From positions 1 to 64,000 of the forward strand of contig MKJV01000073.1 of the NCBI GenBank assembly GCA_001942185.1: a DNA stretch of 64,000 nucleotides, given 5' to 3'. The position numbers and the translations under genes are program-made. Under the pieces are notes generated by a model. The model worked only from the letters and a program-made list of their open reading frames with translations, did not search any database and was not told the origin of the DNA. Source of the stretch: Pseudonocardia sp. CNS-004 (GTDB lineage Bacteria > Actinomycetota > Actinomycetes > Mycobacteriales > Pseudonocardiaceae). Below, one piece after another: positions 36,171-48,100 of this stretch (its first letter is position 1; every line of letters starts with the position of its first letter).

Positions 36171-39100
36171 CGCGCCCGGACCTCGGTCGTCGAGCCTGCC
36201 GCCCGCGCGAGCAACCGGGCGGCAGCGCGCTCGGGCAGCCCCAGCGCCCGCGCGACCCTCGCGGCCAGCTGACCGCTGGGCAGCCGCGAGCCCGCGGGCT
36301 GCGCCGAGTTCACCACCGACAGCCAGCCGATCCAGCCCAGCTGCTCGGTGGTGACGGCCCGCGCCGTCGCCCGCTGCTCCCGGCTCAGCAGCCGCGCCGT
36401 CGCCCCGGCCGTGGCCCGCAACCGCGCGACGCCGCGGATCTGGCCCCGCAGGACCCGCCCGGCCCGCAGGTGATCGACGAACCGCTGCCGGCCGCGGCCC
36501 GCGGCGGCGGCGCCGGCCACCAGCCGGTCCCCGGCCCACTGCCGGGCCGTGCCGAGCGCGGACCGGAGAGCGTTCCAGCGCTCGACCGTCCACCGGGCCG
36601 AACCGCGCACCACGTCCAGCACGCCGTCGCGTGAGGTGTGCCAGCCGGCCGCGACCCGCGTCCCGACGGCGCGCGCGGCGTCCCGCACGGTCGGCGGGGT
36701 GGCCGGCAGCGCCCGGATGTCGGCCCGGGACAGGCCGGTGGCACGGCGCACCGTGCCTGCCCGCACCCCGGAGTTGCGCGCGGCCAGTGCCGCTTGCAGG
36801 ACATCGCGCTGCGCGTCGATCCGGGCGGCGGCCAGGTCGGTCGTCGCCGACTCGTGCTCCGCCACCGCCGTGCCCAGCTCCACCGCGTGCCCCGTGGCCG
36901 CGGCCCGCGTCGCCGCCAGCAGCTCCGCGGCCGTCATGCCGGTCGCCGCGAGGCCTGCGGGCAGGTTCGCCGTCCCGGCGAGGGCCGGGTCCGCCAGCCG
37001 GGCCCGCACCCGCTCCGGGTGCACGGACAGCGCGTCCGCCAGCTCCGTGGCGATCTGCTCGTCGGTCCGGCCGAGCGCACGCAGCCGCTCGGCCAGCGCA
37101 GGCACCCAGCCCAGCCGGGCCGCCATGTCGTGCTCGCGCAGGCCGACCTCGTCCCGGGCTCGGGCCTCGGCGTCCTCGACGCGGGCCAGCGGCTCGCGCG
37201 CCCGTGCCACCTGTTCCTGCAGCTCCCGGGCCGCGCGGCGCTGCCCCGGCCACCAGACCATGCCGGCCGCGGCCATGGCACCGGGCTCGGCCGCCCCGTA
37301 CCGGAGCGCGGCCAGCGTCGCGACCACCCCGACGGCGAACAGCACGACCGCCCCGGCCGTGCCCAGGGAGAACAGGCGCTGCGAGAACAGGCGCTGCGAG
37401 AACCAGCGCTGCGAGAACCAGCGCTGCGAGAACCAGCGCTGCGAGAACCAGCGCTGCCACCACGCGGGCCGCGCGACCGGGCCTCGGGGCCACCGGCCCG
37501 CGGTCCGCCCGTCGGCATCCTTGGCCCGCAGGCCGGTCCCGGCCCGGGGGCCCGATGGCCGCTCCGGCCCGGTGCCGGTGGAGCCGGAACCGCCGCCACC
37601 GCCGACCGCCGGGCCGCCGCCGTTCGCGGTCGGGCCCGAGCCGCCGCCGGGCGTCTCGTCGATGATCGCCTGGACCTCGTCCGGGGTCAGCCCGGTGAGC
37701 CCGGCGATCCGGTCGATCGGGACCCCGCCCGCGGCCGCCGCCCGGACGGCCGCCTCCAGCGCCGCCCGGCGCTGCGCCTGCAGCTGCACGAGTGCGCGGT
37801 TCGCGTCGTCCACGCCGTCGGCGGCGTCCCGCAGCCGGGCCTCGACGGCACGCAGCGCCGCCGTCACCCCGGCCAGCCGCTCGTCGAAGGAGCCGGTCGG
37901 CGTGCCCAGCCCCACCACGTCCGCCGGCACGTCCCGGTCCAGGGAGTACCGCCGGACCTCGGTCACGTCCAGGCCGAGCGCCCGCGCCACCGCGGCCTCG
38001 CGCGCCGCGTCGACGACCGGGTCGCCGGTCCAGGCGTCCGGGCCGCTGTACAGCCCGCGCACCGCGCGCCGCTGCCAGGCAGCCAGCTCGGCGTCGGCCG
38101 TGGCCAACCCGTCCCGCGCGCCACGGAGCTCGGTCAGGCCGCCCCGCACCCGCTCGTCCAGCCCGGTCAGCACCAACCGCAGCCTGCGGTCGGCCGCCCA
38201 CCGGCGGCCTGCGGCCACCAGCGCGTCCCAGGGCCCGCCGGCAACCTCGCCGACGTGCTGACGCACGACGCTCAGTCCGGCACCCGCCTGGCCCCACAGC
38301 TCGCGCAGCCGGTCGCCCGCCTGCCCACGCAGCTCACGCAGCCGGTCGCCCGCATCGCTGCGCAGCCCCCGGACGTTCGCCGGGATGCCCACGAGCGCGG
38401 CGCGGACGCCGCCGGCCAGCCACCGGGCACGCAGCCCGGCCGGCACGCCGAGCACGGTGCTCCAGCCACCCAGCCCCAGCCCGTCCCGCATGCGCGGGGC
38501 CAGGATCACCGCGGCAGCGGCGACCATCGCACCGGCGGAGAGCAGGCTCGCCCCCGGAACACCGGCCGTCTCCAGCGGCCACCCGAGCAGGCTCGCGGCG
38601 GCCAGCGTGCCGAGCACGGCAAACCGGATCGCGGGGCTGCTCAGCAGCGGTGCGCCGATGACCAGCCGGTCCGTCCACCGCCGCGCGGCAAGGCCGGTTG
38701 CGGCGGCAGGTGTGGTGGTCGAGCTCGCCGCGGTCGGTGGGCCGCGGTTGCGCACGAGGTGGATCACGATCACGACCGCCGCGCCCGCCACGGCCCCGAC
38801 GACGGTGAACCCGGCGATGCCCGCTCCGGCCGCTCCGCCGAGCACCGCCAGCGCGCCGCCCGCACCGCCCGACGCGACCGCCACACCGGTGATCACGGCG
38901 ACCGGGAGCCTGCGCTGTGCTGCCGGCGCCTGGTCCCGGGCCGGCTGCCCGTGCTCGGCGTGCACGTAGCGTCCAGCACCAGCAACGCCACCGCCTGGCC
39001 GAGCCCGGCGCCCGGGACCGGCATCCGCAGCGCACCCGAACCGGCCCGTGCGAGCTCGGCCAGCTCCGCGACGTCGAGATCCCCGGCGCGGGCCCGGGCC

Positions 39101-42100
39101 AGCAGGTCCAGCGCCTCGACCGGGATCGCGGCGCGCTCGGCGTCGGTGATCAGCCCGGCGCGGTCGCGGTCCAGGAGCAGGTCGGCCAGCGCCCTGAGCA
39201 TGTCGATGCCCAGCTGCGCGCGCAGGTCGGCGATCCGCCCGATGGTGGCCGGGACGCTCGGGTCGTACGGAAGCCCGGCGGCGATGTGCATCGCGGCCAG
39301 CAGGTCGTCGTGGGTCCAGTCGGTGCGCGAGGCTGGTGTCCCGACACGGGACACTAGTTCGAGAGCCAGGTGGCGGTCGCGGGTGCCGAAGCGCTGGGGC
39401 ACCGACGTCCGTGCCAGCGCCGCACGCACCGCCCTGGTCCTGCCGGCGGGCATCCCGAGGCCGGCCAGCTCGTCGAGCGACATCGCCGCCAGCTGCGACA
39501 CCGACGTGACGCCCGCGCCGATCAGGGTGGTGTACACCGCGTCGCGGTGCCGCGCCGGGGCGGTCGACGAACTCCTCGATCCGGTCCGCCCGCTCCCACA
39601 GCGCGGCAGCCTCCGCCGGGTGCAGGCCGTACAGCTCGGCCGCGCGCAGCTCGTCGCGCACCCGCTCCCACACACCGCGGGCGCCGGCCGCGGTGAGCTC
39701 GTCGACACCGAGGTCGGCGAGGACGCGGTCCAGGATCTCGTCGCGGACGGCCGCCTCGGTGCGCACCGGCCGGCCGGCCGGCTCCCGGGTGCCGAGCAGC
39801 GCGTTGTTCCGGGTGGCCCGAGTGAGCTTGTCGATCACGATGCCCGGGTTGCCGGCGTCCGTCCGCAGGAACCAGCCGAGCTCGGCGGGAGTGATCCCGA
39901 GCCGGGCGGCGATCTGCGCGTCCGGCACGCCGCGCGCGTAGTCCAGGAGCGCCTGCAGCTCCCGGTCGCTCAGCGCCGCGAGCCGCATCCGCTCGGCCGG
40001 TGCGTTCAGGTTCGCCGGTATCGGCGTGCCGGTCCGCCGCGCCTCCCGCCGGTCGGCGAGCAGCTGTGCGGCCGCCGCCATCGTCGCGGCGTAGGTGTCG
40101 GCGTCCATCCCCAGCCGGTCGCGCAGCTCGGGGCCACGCCGCACGGCGTTCGCCTGCTGGGCGAGCTCCGCCAGCCGCTCCGTCACCGCGGCCAGGTCGG
40201 CCTCGGTGTACCGGTACGGCTGGAACGAGCGCTCCGGCAGGTGCTGCGCGATCGTGGCGGCCGCCGCGCGGTCGGCGTCGGTGACCGGGTTCTCCACCGC
40301 GTGCCGGCGCGCCAGCTCGCGCAGCTCCTCGTTCAGCTCCGCGTTGCGGGCCTGCGCCAGGCCCTCGATGTCCTGCCCGGCACGCAGCGCCGCCAGCTGG
40401 GGCAGGTCGATACCGGCCGGGTTCGCCGGAACCGTCGAGGTTTGCGTCGGCTGCGGCACGCCCTTCGAACCGAGGACCTGGCGGGCCGGCATCCCGCTGC
40501 GGCGCAGCGGGTTCCAGCCGCGGCCCTCCGCGGCCACCCGTGCCTGCTGCTGCGCGCCGCGCTGGGCGTGGGAGGTCAGCTCGGCCTCCAGGCGGGCCCG
40601 CGTGAAGAGTGCGTCCACCGCGGTGGACCCCACTGCCAGCGGGCTGTCGTCGAGGGTGCGCACCGCCGCGAACTCGCCCTTGCCGAGCGGCTGGAGGACC
40701 CGGTCCTCCAGGGACCGGTGCAGCGTCGAGCTGCCGTTCTCGCCCTGCCGGGCGGCGCGGCCGCGCGCCTGGAACTCGACCCGCAGCGACTCCGGGAACT
40801 CGGTCAGCACCACGTGCAGCCCGCCGGCCTCATCGACCGCGACGTGCCTCGCGCCGCCCTTCGCCTCGCCGCCGAGCAGGATGTCCACGCCCCGGCCCGC
40901 GATGTTCGTGGCCACCGTGACCTGCCCCGACCGGCCCGCGTCACCGAGGATCCGCGCCTGATCGGCGGCGCTGGTCTTCGCGGTCAGCAGGTTGTGGTCG
41001 ACACCGGCCTGCCGGAGCCGCTGTGAGAAGGCGGCCGCCTCCCGGATCGACCCGGCCACCACCAGCACCGGCCGCCCGGAGCCCATCGTCGCGACGACGT
41101 CGTCGAAGATCCCGTCCCACTTCTCGGCAGCGGTCCGGTACGTGCGGGTGCCGTCCTTCCGCGGCGACGTGCGGTTCGGCGCGATCTCGACGACGCCCTT
41201 GTTGTAGTACTCGCGGAACGCCGCCGCGCCCGCCTCGCCGCCCGCGGTGCCGGTCATCCCGGCGAACTCCCGCTTCCCGAGGAAGTCGACGACCGTCATC
41301 GAGTCCAGCACGCGGGTGGGCCCCAACACCTCGACCAGCTCGGCGTACTCGATCGCCTCGGCCAGCCCGTCGTTGTAGCGGCGCCCGTCCAGCCGGTGAC
41401 CGGTCCTGCGGTCCTCCAGAACGATCCGGCCGTCCTCGACGAAGTAGTGGACGTCGCGCTCCAGGACCCACTTCGCGGTGAGCGCGTTCTCCACGTGCCG
41501 CACGAGCGGCTTGTTCGCCGACGTCGACAGGTCCCGACCGGTCTCCTGCGCGATGAACCGGATGCCGTCGGGCGTCAGCGTCACGCCGTCCCGGCCGAGG
41601 ACGTAGTGCCCCGCCGGGTCGGCCGCGGTGCGCGGCCTCAGCTTCGTCGCGATCCCCGCGGAGAACGCCAGGTCGCCCAGCGGCGCCTTGCCGTTCCGGA
41701 TCGCGGTCGCCAGCACGTGCGGGGTCAGCGCCTCGTCGAGCAGCACCTGGTCGACCTCGTCGATCAGGCGGAAATCGCCTCGGTCGCCGTACACCGGGCG
41801 GCCGCGGCTGTTGCGGGCCCGCAGCGCGTCGAACACGAACTCGCTGACCGTGCCGATCGCGATGTCGGCCCCGTAGGCGCGGCGCTTGAGCGGAACGCTC
41901 CACCGCGAGGTGTACGGACGCACCACGCCCACCGACAGCCCGAGCCCGCGAGCGATCGGCCGGACCGTCCGTACCGCGGACAGCAGGTCCGTCGGGTTCA
42001 GCGCCATCCACTGCACGCCCTTGCCCGCGAGCGGCCTGCCGGCCACGTCCCGTGCGTCGAGCGCGCGTACGGGCGCCGCGAGCGCTCCGGTGAGCGTCTT

Positions 42101-45100
42101 GCCCTCACCGGTGAGCATCTGGATGACGTTTCCGTCCGCCAGCGCGAGCGCGCCGGCGATCTGCTTGTCGGTCGGCTCCTTCCCGTTCCGTCGCGAGACT
42201 CGCAGGCGAGTGCCATGCACTCGGTCCGGACCTCGTCGATCGTCCTCCGGTTGGCGCGGACGTCGGCGGCGAGCGCCGCGTACCGCTCCTTCAGCTCCCT
42301 GAGCGGGACGGTCGCCTCGTCCCGGATCCTCTCCCAGAAGGAGCGGACCTCGGCGACGCCGGGCGCGTAGTCCTGCTCGGTGCGGACCGGCTGCCCCGCG
42401 TTCTGGCGGGAACCGGTCGTGGTGGTGCTGCCCTCGGCCGGCGGGGGCAGGTCCGACGTCAGCGGGTCGGGTCGGGTCGGGTGGCCCTTGGCCGGCTGCG
42501 CCGGTGCGGGCTCCTCCGCGTGCGGGCGGGGCGCGCCACCGGGCGGGGTCTCGCCGGGCAGCGGGTCGGCCCCGCCGCCGGAGTTGTTCTGCCGCTGCCC
42601 GCCACCCAGCCGGTCACCGCTGCGCGGGGCCTGCGGCAGCATCGAGTCGGTGGGCGCGGGCTCGTTCCGCACCGGGTTGGGCTGCTGCACCGGCGTCCCG
42701 TCGGGCTGCTGCCCGTCGGTCCGCTGCCCGTCGGCCTGCTGCTGGGCCGTGTCGGTGGTCGGCTCCCCGTCGCGGCCCTGCGTGCCGGTCCGGGTGGCAC
42801 CGCCCCCGCGGTTCCCGGCCGCGGTCACGGTGTCGGCCACCTCGTCGAGGCCGCGGGTCAGCGAGGTGTACTCGGCGGCGCTCAGCCGCCCCTCGGCGAT
42901 CTGCGACAGCACCTGCGCGCGCTGTCCCGCGTACACCCCGCGCCCGGCCAGCCGGTTCGGGTTGCGCAGCGTGCCGCCGAACATCACCTGGTCGTAGCGC
43001 GCCACCGCACTCGCCCGGTCGGCGCGGCCCTGGCGGATGGAGTAGGCGGTCTCGTGGCCGAGGAGGCGGCCGAGCATCGTGCGCGGGCCGAGCGCGTCGG
43101 GGGCGAACGCCCGCGCCGACGCGTTCGCGGACGCCGACGCGATCTCCGCGGCCGTCAGGGGACGGCCGAAGCGCAGACCGAGGTGGTTGTAGGCCCGCAG
43201 CGTCCCGATCAGGCCCGGGGTACGCCCCTGCATGGTCGTCCGGCCGAAGATCCCGTCCCAGCCGACGACCCGCCCGGCGTACGCGCCGATCTCCAGGGCA
43301 CCACCGATGCGGCCCAGCCGCGCCGAGTGGGCCTGCAGCGCGATCCCCTCGGAGTAGCGGCCGAACTCGAACGCGGCACCCGCCCGGCCGGCCGCGACCT
43401 CCGCCGCACCGAGCATCCGCCCGGCCATCGGGTTGAGCAGTCCACGCGACACGATGCCCGCGGCCAGGCGTCCGGCCGCGAAGTTCACCGTCAGGGGCGC
43501 GAGCGCGACCTTCCCGGTCCACCCGGCGATCCGCATGGTTCCGCTGAACGCCGCGTCCAGACCCGGCACGCGGGTCGCGGCCCACGCGCCGCGCGCCGCG
43601 ACCATCCCAGTGCTGAAGCCGGACATCATCGACGTGCTGAGACCGGCAGATGCGGCGCTGGCACCCTTTGCCCCCAGCGAGATGCCCTTGATGATCGCCC
43701 CGGCGCCGACCGCGACCAGCGCGACCGTGCCGACGTCCTCCAGGAGCGTGGAGACCGGCGCGTAGTAGTAGTCGTGGCCGATCTTGTCCCAGCTGCCGCC
43801 GTCCTTCAGCCACCGGTCGTAGAAGTTGACCGCGCCGGTTGCGACGCCCCCGGTGAACGGGTACAGCCGCGTGTAGTACTCGAGGTCGGACTCGCCCTCC
43901 TTCTGGTCGGGAACGTCGAAGCCGACGTGGCCACCGGTGATCGCCCCGACCAGGCCGGTGTCGCCGAGGAAGTCGTACCTGACGGTGTTCAGCAGCTCGG
44001 TGCCGACCGACTCCAGCAGGCCGGGGACCGCGTAGACGACGACATCGCCGAGGTCGCGGCCGAAGTTCTTGAACCACTGGCCGACGGACTTGTCCTCCGT
44101 CAGGTCGAGCACGTAGAACTCGCCGTCGAGGTCCTCGAACGCCTCGTCGTCGATCTTCTGCATGTCGCACCGCGAGCTGGCCGAGCAGATCTTCTCGGCG
44201 TCGTCGCGACCGGGCGCCTGCGAGTTCAGCGTGAGCTTGTCGTCGCTGTCGGGGTCGCCGATGAACCGGCCCGCCGACAGCGCGTGTTCGGGCACGGCCA
44301 GCCCGACGCACATCCCGTTGGCGCCGCCGCTGGACTTGCAGTCGGAGAGGGTGTCGCGGTTGGAGTCGACGTGGGTGCTGAACTCCCCGCGGCAGGAGTT
44401 GTTGGAGTCGCTGCAGAACCCGAGGGCCAGCGCCTGCCCCTGCCGCTCCCGGTCGCCGCCGGCCGCCACCGCCGATGCGGCGAGCGCGCAGTTGCCCGCG
44501 GCGGCCTTGCCGCAGCTCTTCTCCGAGTCGGCGTTGTTCTTGCCCGACTCCTGGAACGCCTCGACGTGCGCCGAGTACGAGCACGCCTGCGCGTTGCTGC
44601 TCTGGCACCAGACCGTCGCCTCGGCCAGGCGCTTCTCGGTGTCGATCGAGACGGCGGCCGCCACCGAGCACCAGCCCGACCCGGTCGTCCCGGAGTCGCC
44701 GCAGTCGCTCCTGGCGTTGGCGGCGAGCAGCCCGTCGTCCTCGGTGAGCTCCTCGAGGCCGTGCGCGGAGAAGTCGAAGCTGCAGTTCTCCTCGGCACCG
44801 TCGGTGCTGCACCCCGCGCCCGACTGCACGTGCGCCGGGAGCTTGATCTCCTCGCCGTTCTCGGCGGTGACGGTGCGCTCGCCGTCGGCGTAGTACTTCG
44901 CGAACGACACCGAGGAGCAGAACCCGCCGGTCTGGTTGCAGTCCGACACCCCGTCGCCGTTCAGGTTCTCGCCGTTCGGCGAGTCCACCCACGCGTAGGT
45001 GTGGGTGGACGACCGGGTGCAGTTGGTGCCGCCGGAGTCCCCGGTCGAGCACTGGGCGAACGCCGTGACCGTGCCGGTCGCGTCGTCGTAGGCCACCGAG

Positions 45101-48100
45101 GCGACCGTCGAGCACGAGCCCCAGGTGCCCGAGCAGTCGGAGTAGGCGTTGCCGTTGTGCTTGGTGTGCTCGGTCTCCCGGTCGAAGGTGCCCCACGAGT
45201 GCGACTCCTGGGCGCAGTGGCTGCCCTCGGGGAAACAGCTGGTCTGGGCGATCACGTGCGCCGGGATCTCGTCCGGCTTCCCGTCGCCGTCCTGGTCCTC
45301 GCCGGTGGCGGCCGGCACGTGGTCGAACCGGCCGGCCACCGCGCAGGTGCCCGACGTCTTCACGCAGTGCGCGTTGCCGTTGCCGTGGAGCGTGCCGTCC
45401 GTCGCGCCGCCGGGCTTCGCCTGGCCGGGCCCGGACACCTCGCCGTGGAGGTGGGCCTCGGACTTCGTGCAGCCGGTCGCGCCGCCGTTGTCGCAGACGG
45501 CGTAGGCGGTGATCTCGCCGGTGTCGGCCTTGAACCCGCCGCCGACGATCGTCGAGCACCAGCCGGTGGTGCCCGCGCACTTCGACACCGCGGTCGCGCC
45601 GATCTTGCCGTCGGCCCCGGAGATGTTCGCGTTGGCCTGGGCGTTCTGCGAGCAGGTGCCGCCCTCGACGGCGCACCCCGTGCCGACGACCAGCGTCGGC
45701 GGGATCTCGTTCCCCTCCTCGTCGAGGCTCGCCTCGTGGTACTTGACCACCCCGACGGCCGAGCAGCTCCCCGGCCCGGCCCCGCCGCAGTGCACCGCGC
45801 CGTCGCGGTCAGCTGCCCGCCCTGGAAGGACGCGTCGATGGTGATGTTCGCGTACTTGGAGCAGGTGCCGCCCTCGGTCGAGCAGTAGGAGGTGGCCTGC
45901 AGCTGCCCGGTCTTCTCGTCGTAGCTGACCTTGGAACCGGTGGCGCAGTACCCGCCCGCGGCGCCGCCGCCGGAGCAGTCCGCACCCGAGTCGCCGTTCA
46001 GGCCCGCGCCGAACCGGACGACCGCGAGCTCGTCTCGTAGTGCGAGTCGCAGGACCCGGTGCCCGAGCAGCCCGCCTGGGCCAGCGCCGTGTTGGCGTCG
46101 ACCTGCACCACCGCGTACGAGCCGCAGGACCCGCCGGTTCCGCCGCCCGAACAGCGCGACCACGCCTCGGCGTGCTGGCCGCCGACCGTCTTCGACGCCT
46201 CGGCACCGCTGGAGTAGCTCGCCGAGCAGTTCGACGCCCCCGAGCAGCCCGCGACCGCGTTCGCGTACCCCTTGCCCGCGGTCGCCTGGGCGAACACCGA
46301 CAGCCCGCCGCCGCCAGGGCCGGACCCGCCGCCGGAGCCGGACGCGTGAGCGTGCGCCCAGCTGCGGTGCGTGCCGTCGTCGTAGGAGGCCGAGCTCGAC
46401 GCCTCCCCCGCGTAGCCCCACCGGCAGCTCGCCGCGCCGGAGCAGGAAGCGCTCGCGTTGGCGTAGCCCGGGCCCGCGGAGGCCTGCGCGGACACCGACA
46501 CCCCGCCACCGCCGGTGCCGCCACCGCCCGAACCCGACGCGTACGCGTTGGCCCAGTTGCCGCCAGGACGCCGACGCGACGCGCTCGCGCTGTAGGAGTG
46601 GCTGCACCGCACGCCCGCGGACCCGCTGCAGGACGCCGCGGCCTGCGCGCTGCCGTCCTCGGCCGCGGCCATCGCCGTCGTCGCGACGTACCCGCCACCG
46701 AACGTCCCCGACCCCGAGCCGTGGGCGTTCGCGTTCGCGCGCGCCCCACCTGAGCCGGCCGCGGCCGAACTGCGCGCGCGGTAGGAGTGCGAGCAGCCCG
46801 ACCCGGCGCTGCCCTGGCAGGCGGCCATCGCGACCGCGGCCCCGTCGGTGGTCTGCGCCGCGGCACCGGTGGCGCACCACCCGCTGCCGACCCGCCGGTC
46901 GCCCCGCAGTGCGCGTGCGAGTCGGCGACGTTCCCACCGGTGGCGCTGTGCGCGGAGCTCGTCGAGGAGTAGCTGTGGCGGCAGACCGAGCCTTCGCTGC
47001 CCGCGCACGACGCGGATGCCTGCGTGCCGTTCTCGGTGGCGCCCACCCGGCTCGTACCCGCACACAGCCCGGACGTGCCTGCGGTGCAGTCCGTACGTGA
47101 TGCCGCCTTGCTCATCCCGCCCGGCACGGCGCGCTGCGCGGTGCCGTCGGTGTGGGTGCGGCAGCCGGTGCCGGTGCACTCCGCGGTCGTCTCGACGACG
47201 TCCTTCGAGGCGAACCCGCCGGTGGCGGAGTGGCAGGCACCGGCGGTGCAGGTCGCGCTCGACGTGCCGTTCACGCCCTTCGCGCCCGTCACCGTGGTCC
47301 GGCTCGAGGTGCGGGTCGCGCAGCCTGCGGCGGTGCCGTTGTCGCAGAGTGCGCCGACCGAGGCGGAGGTGAGGGCGAACCGCTCGTCGGGCTCGGCATC
47401 CGGCGCGCTGGTCGTGCGCGAGGCGCTCGCCGTGATCTGTGCCAGGCACGCGGTGGTGCCGTCGCACCGGGACGAGCCGGTGGCGGTGCTGGTGCTGCGC
47501 TCCGCGCCGGTCCCGGCGGCCGCCGAGGACGATCCGGTCACCGTGCCGGTGCAGCCGGCCTCCGGGCAGAGCAGCTGGGAGCTCGCCTCCGCGACGCGGA
47601 CGAGCCCGGGATCGGCCTGGCCTTCTCGCCCTCGCCACTGGTGAGGCCCGAATCGCGCTCGGCGGTGGCGGTGGCGTCGCTGGTGACGACGCAGCCGCTC
47701 GCGGCGGCGACGCACCGGGCCGCGGTGCCGGCGCGGCCCCCGGTGCCGTCCGTGGCACCGGTGGTCGAGGCACGACACGCCGGGCCTTCGCACTGCGCGG
47801 CGGCGCTCGACCGCGACATCGTCGCGGGAGCGTCCGTGACCGGCGTGGCGGCCAGCTTCGCGAACTCGGTGTGGGCCTTCCGCGCGTCGGCCGCGGTCTT
47901 CGCGGCGTCGGCGGCGGCCTTGCGCTGTGCTGCGGTCGCGCCCGGGCGGGCGGCCACCTCCGCGGCGTCCCGGGCTGCGGCCTGGGCCTCGAGGGCCTCC
48001 TGGCGCGCCTGCTCGGCGGCGGTGTTGCGGTCCTCCGCGACGATGTCGGCCACGACCTGGCCGGATTGGGACTCGCTGGTGGTCTGGACGAGGCAGCCGC

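Noticed and set aside
36638..41026. A 1,462-codon open frame on the plus strand opposite the SecA-like part of giant gene 1
   Set aside because: The opposite strand encodes clear SecA motifs and membrane helices; the plus-strand product is Arg/Pro/Gly-rich and featureless.
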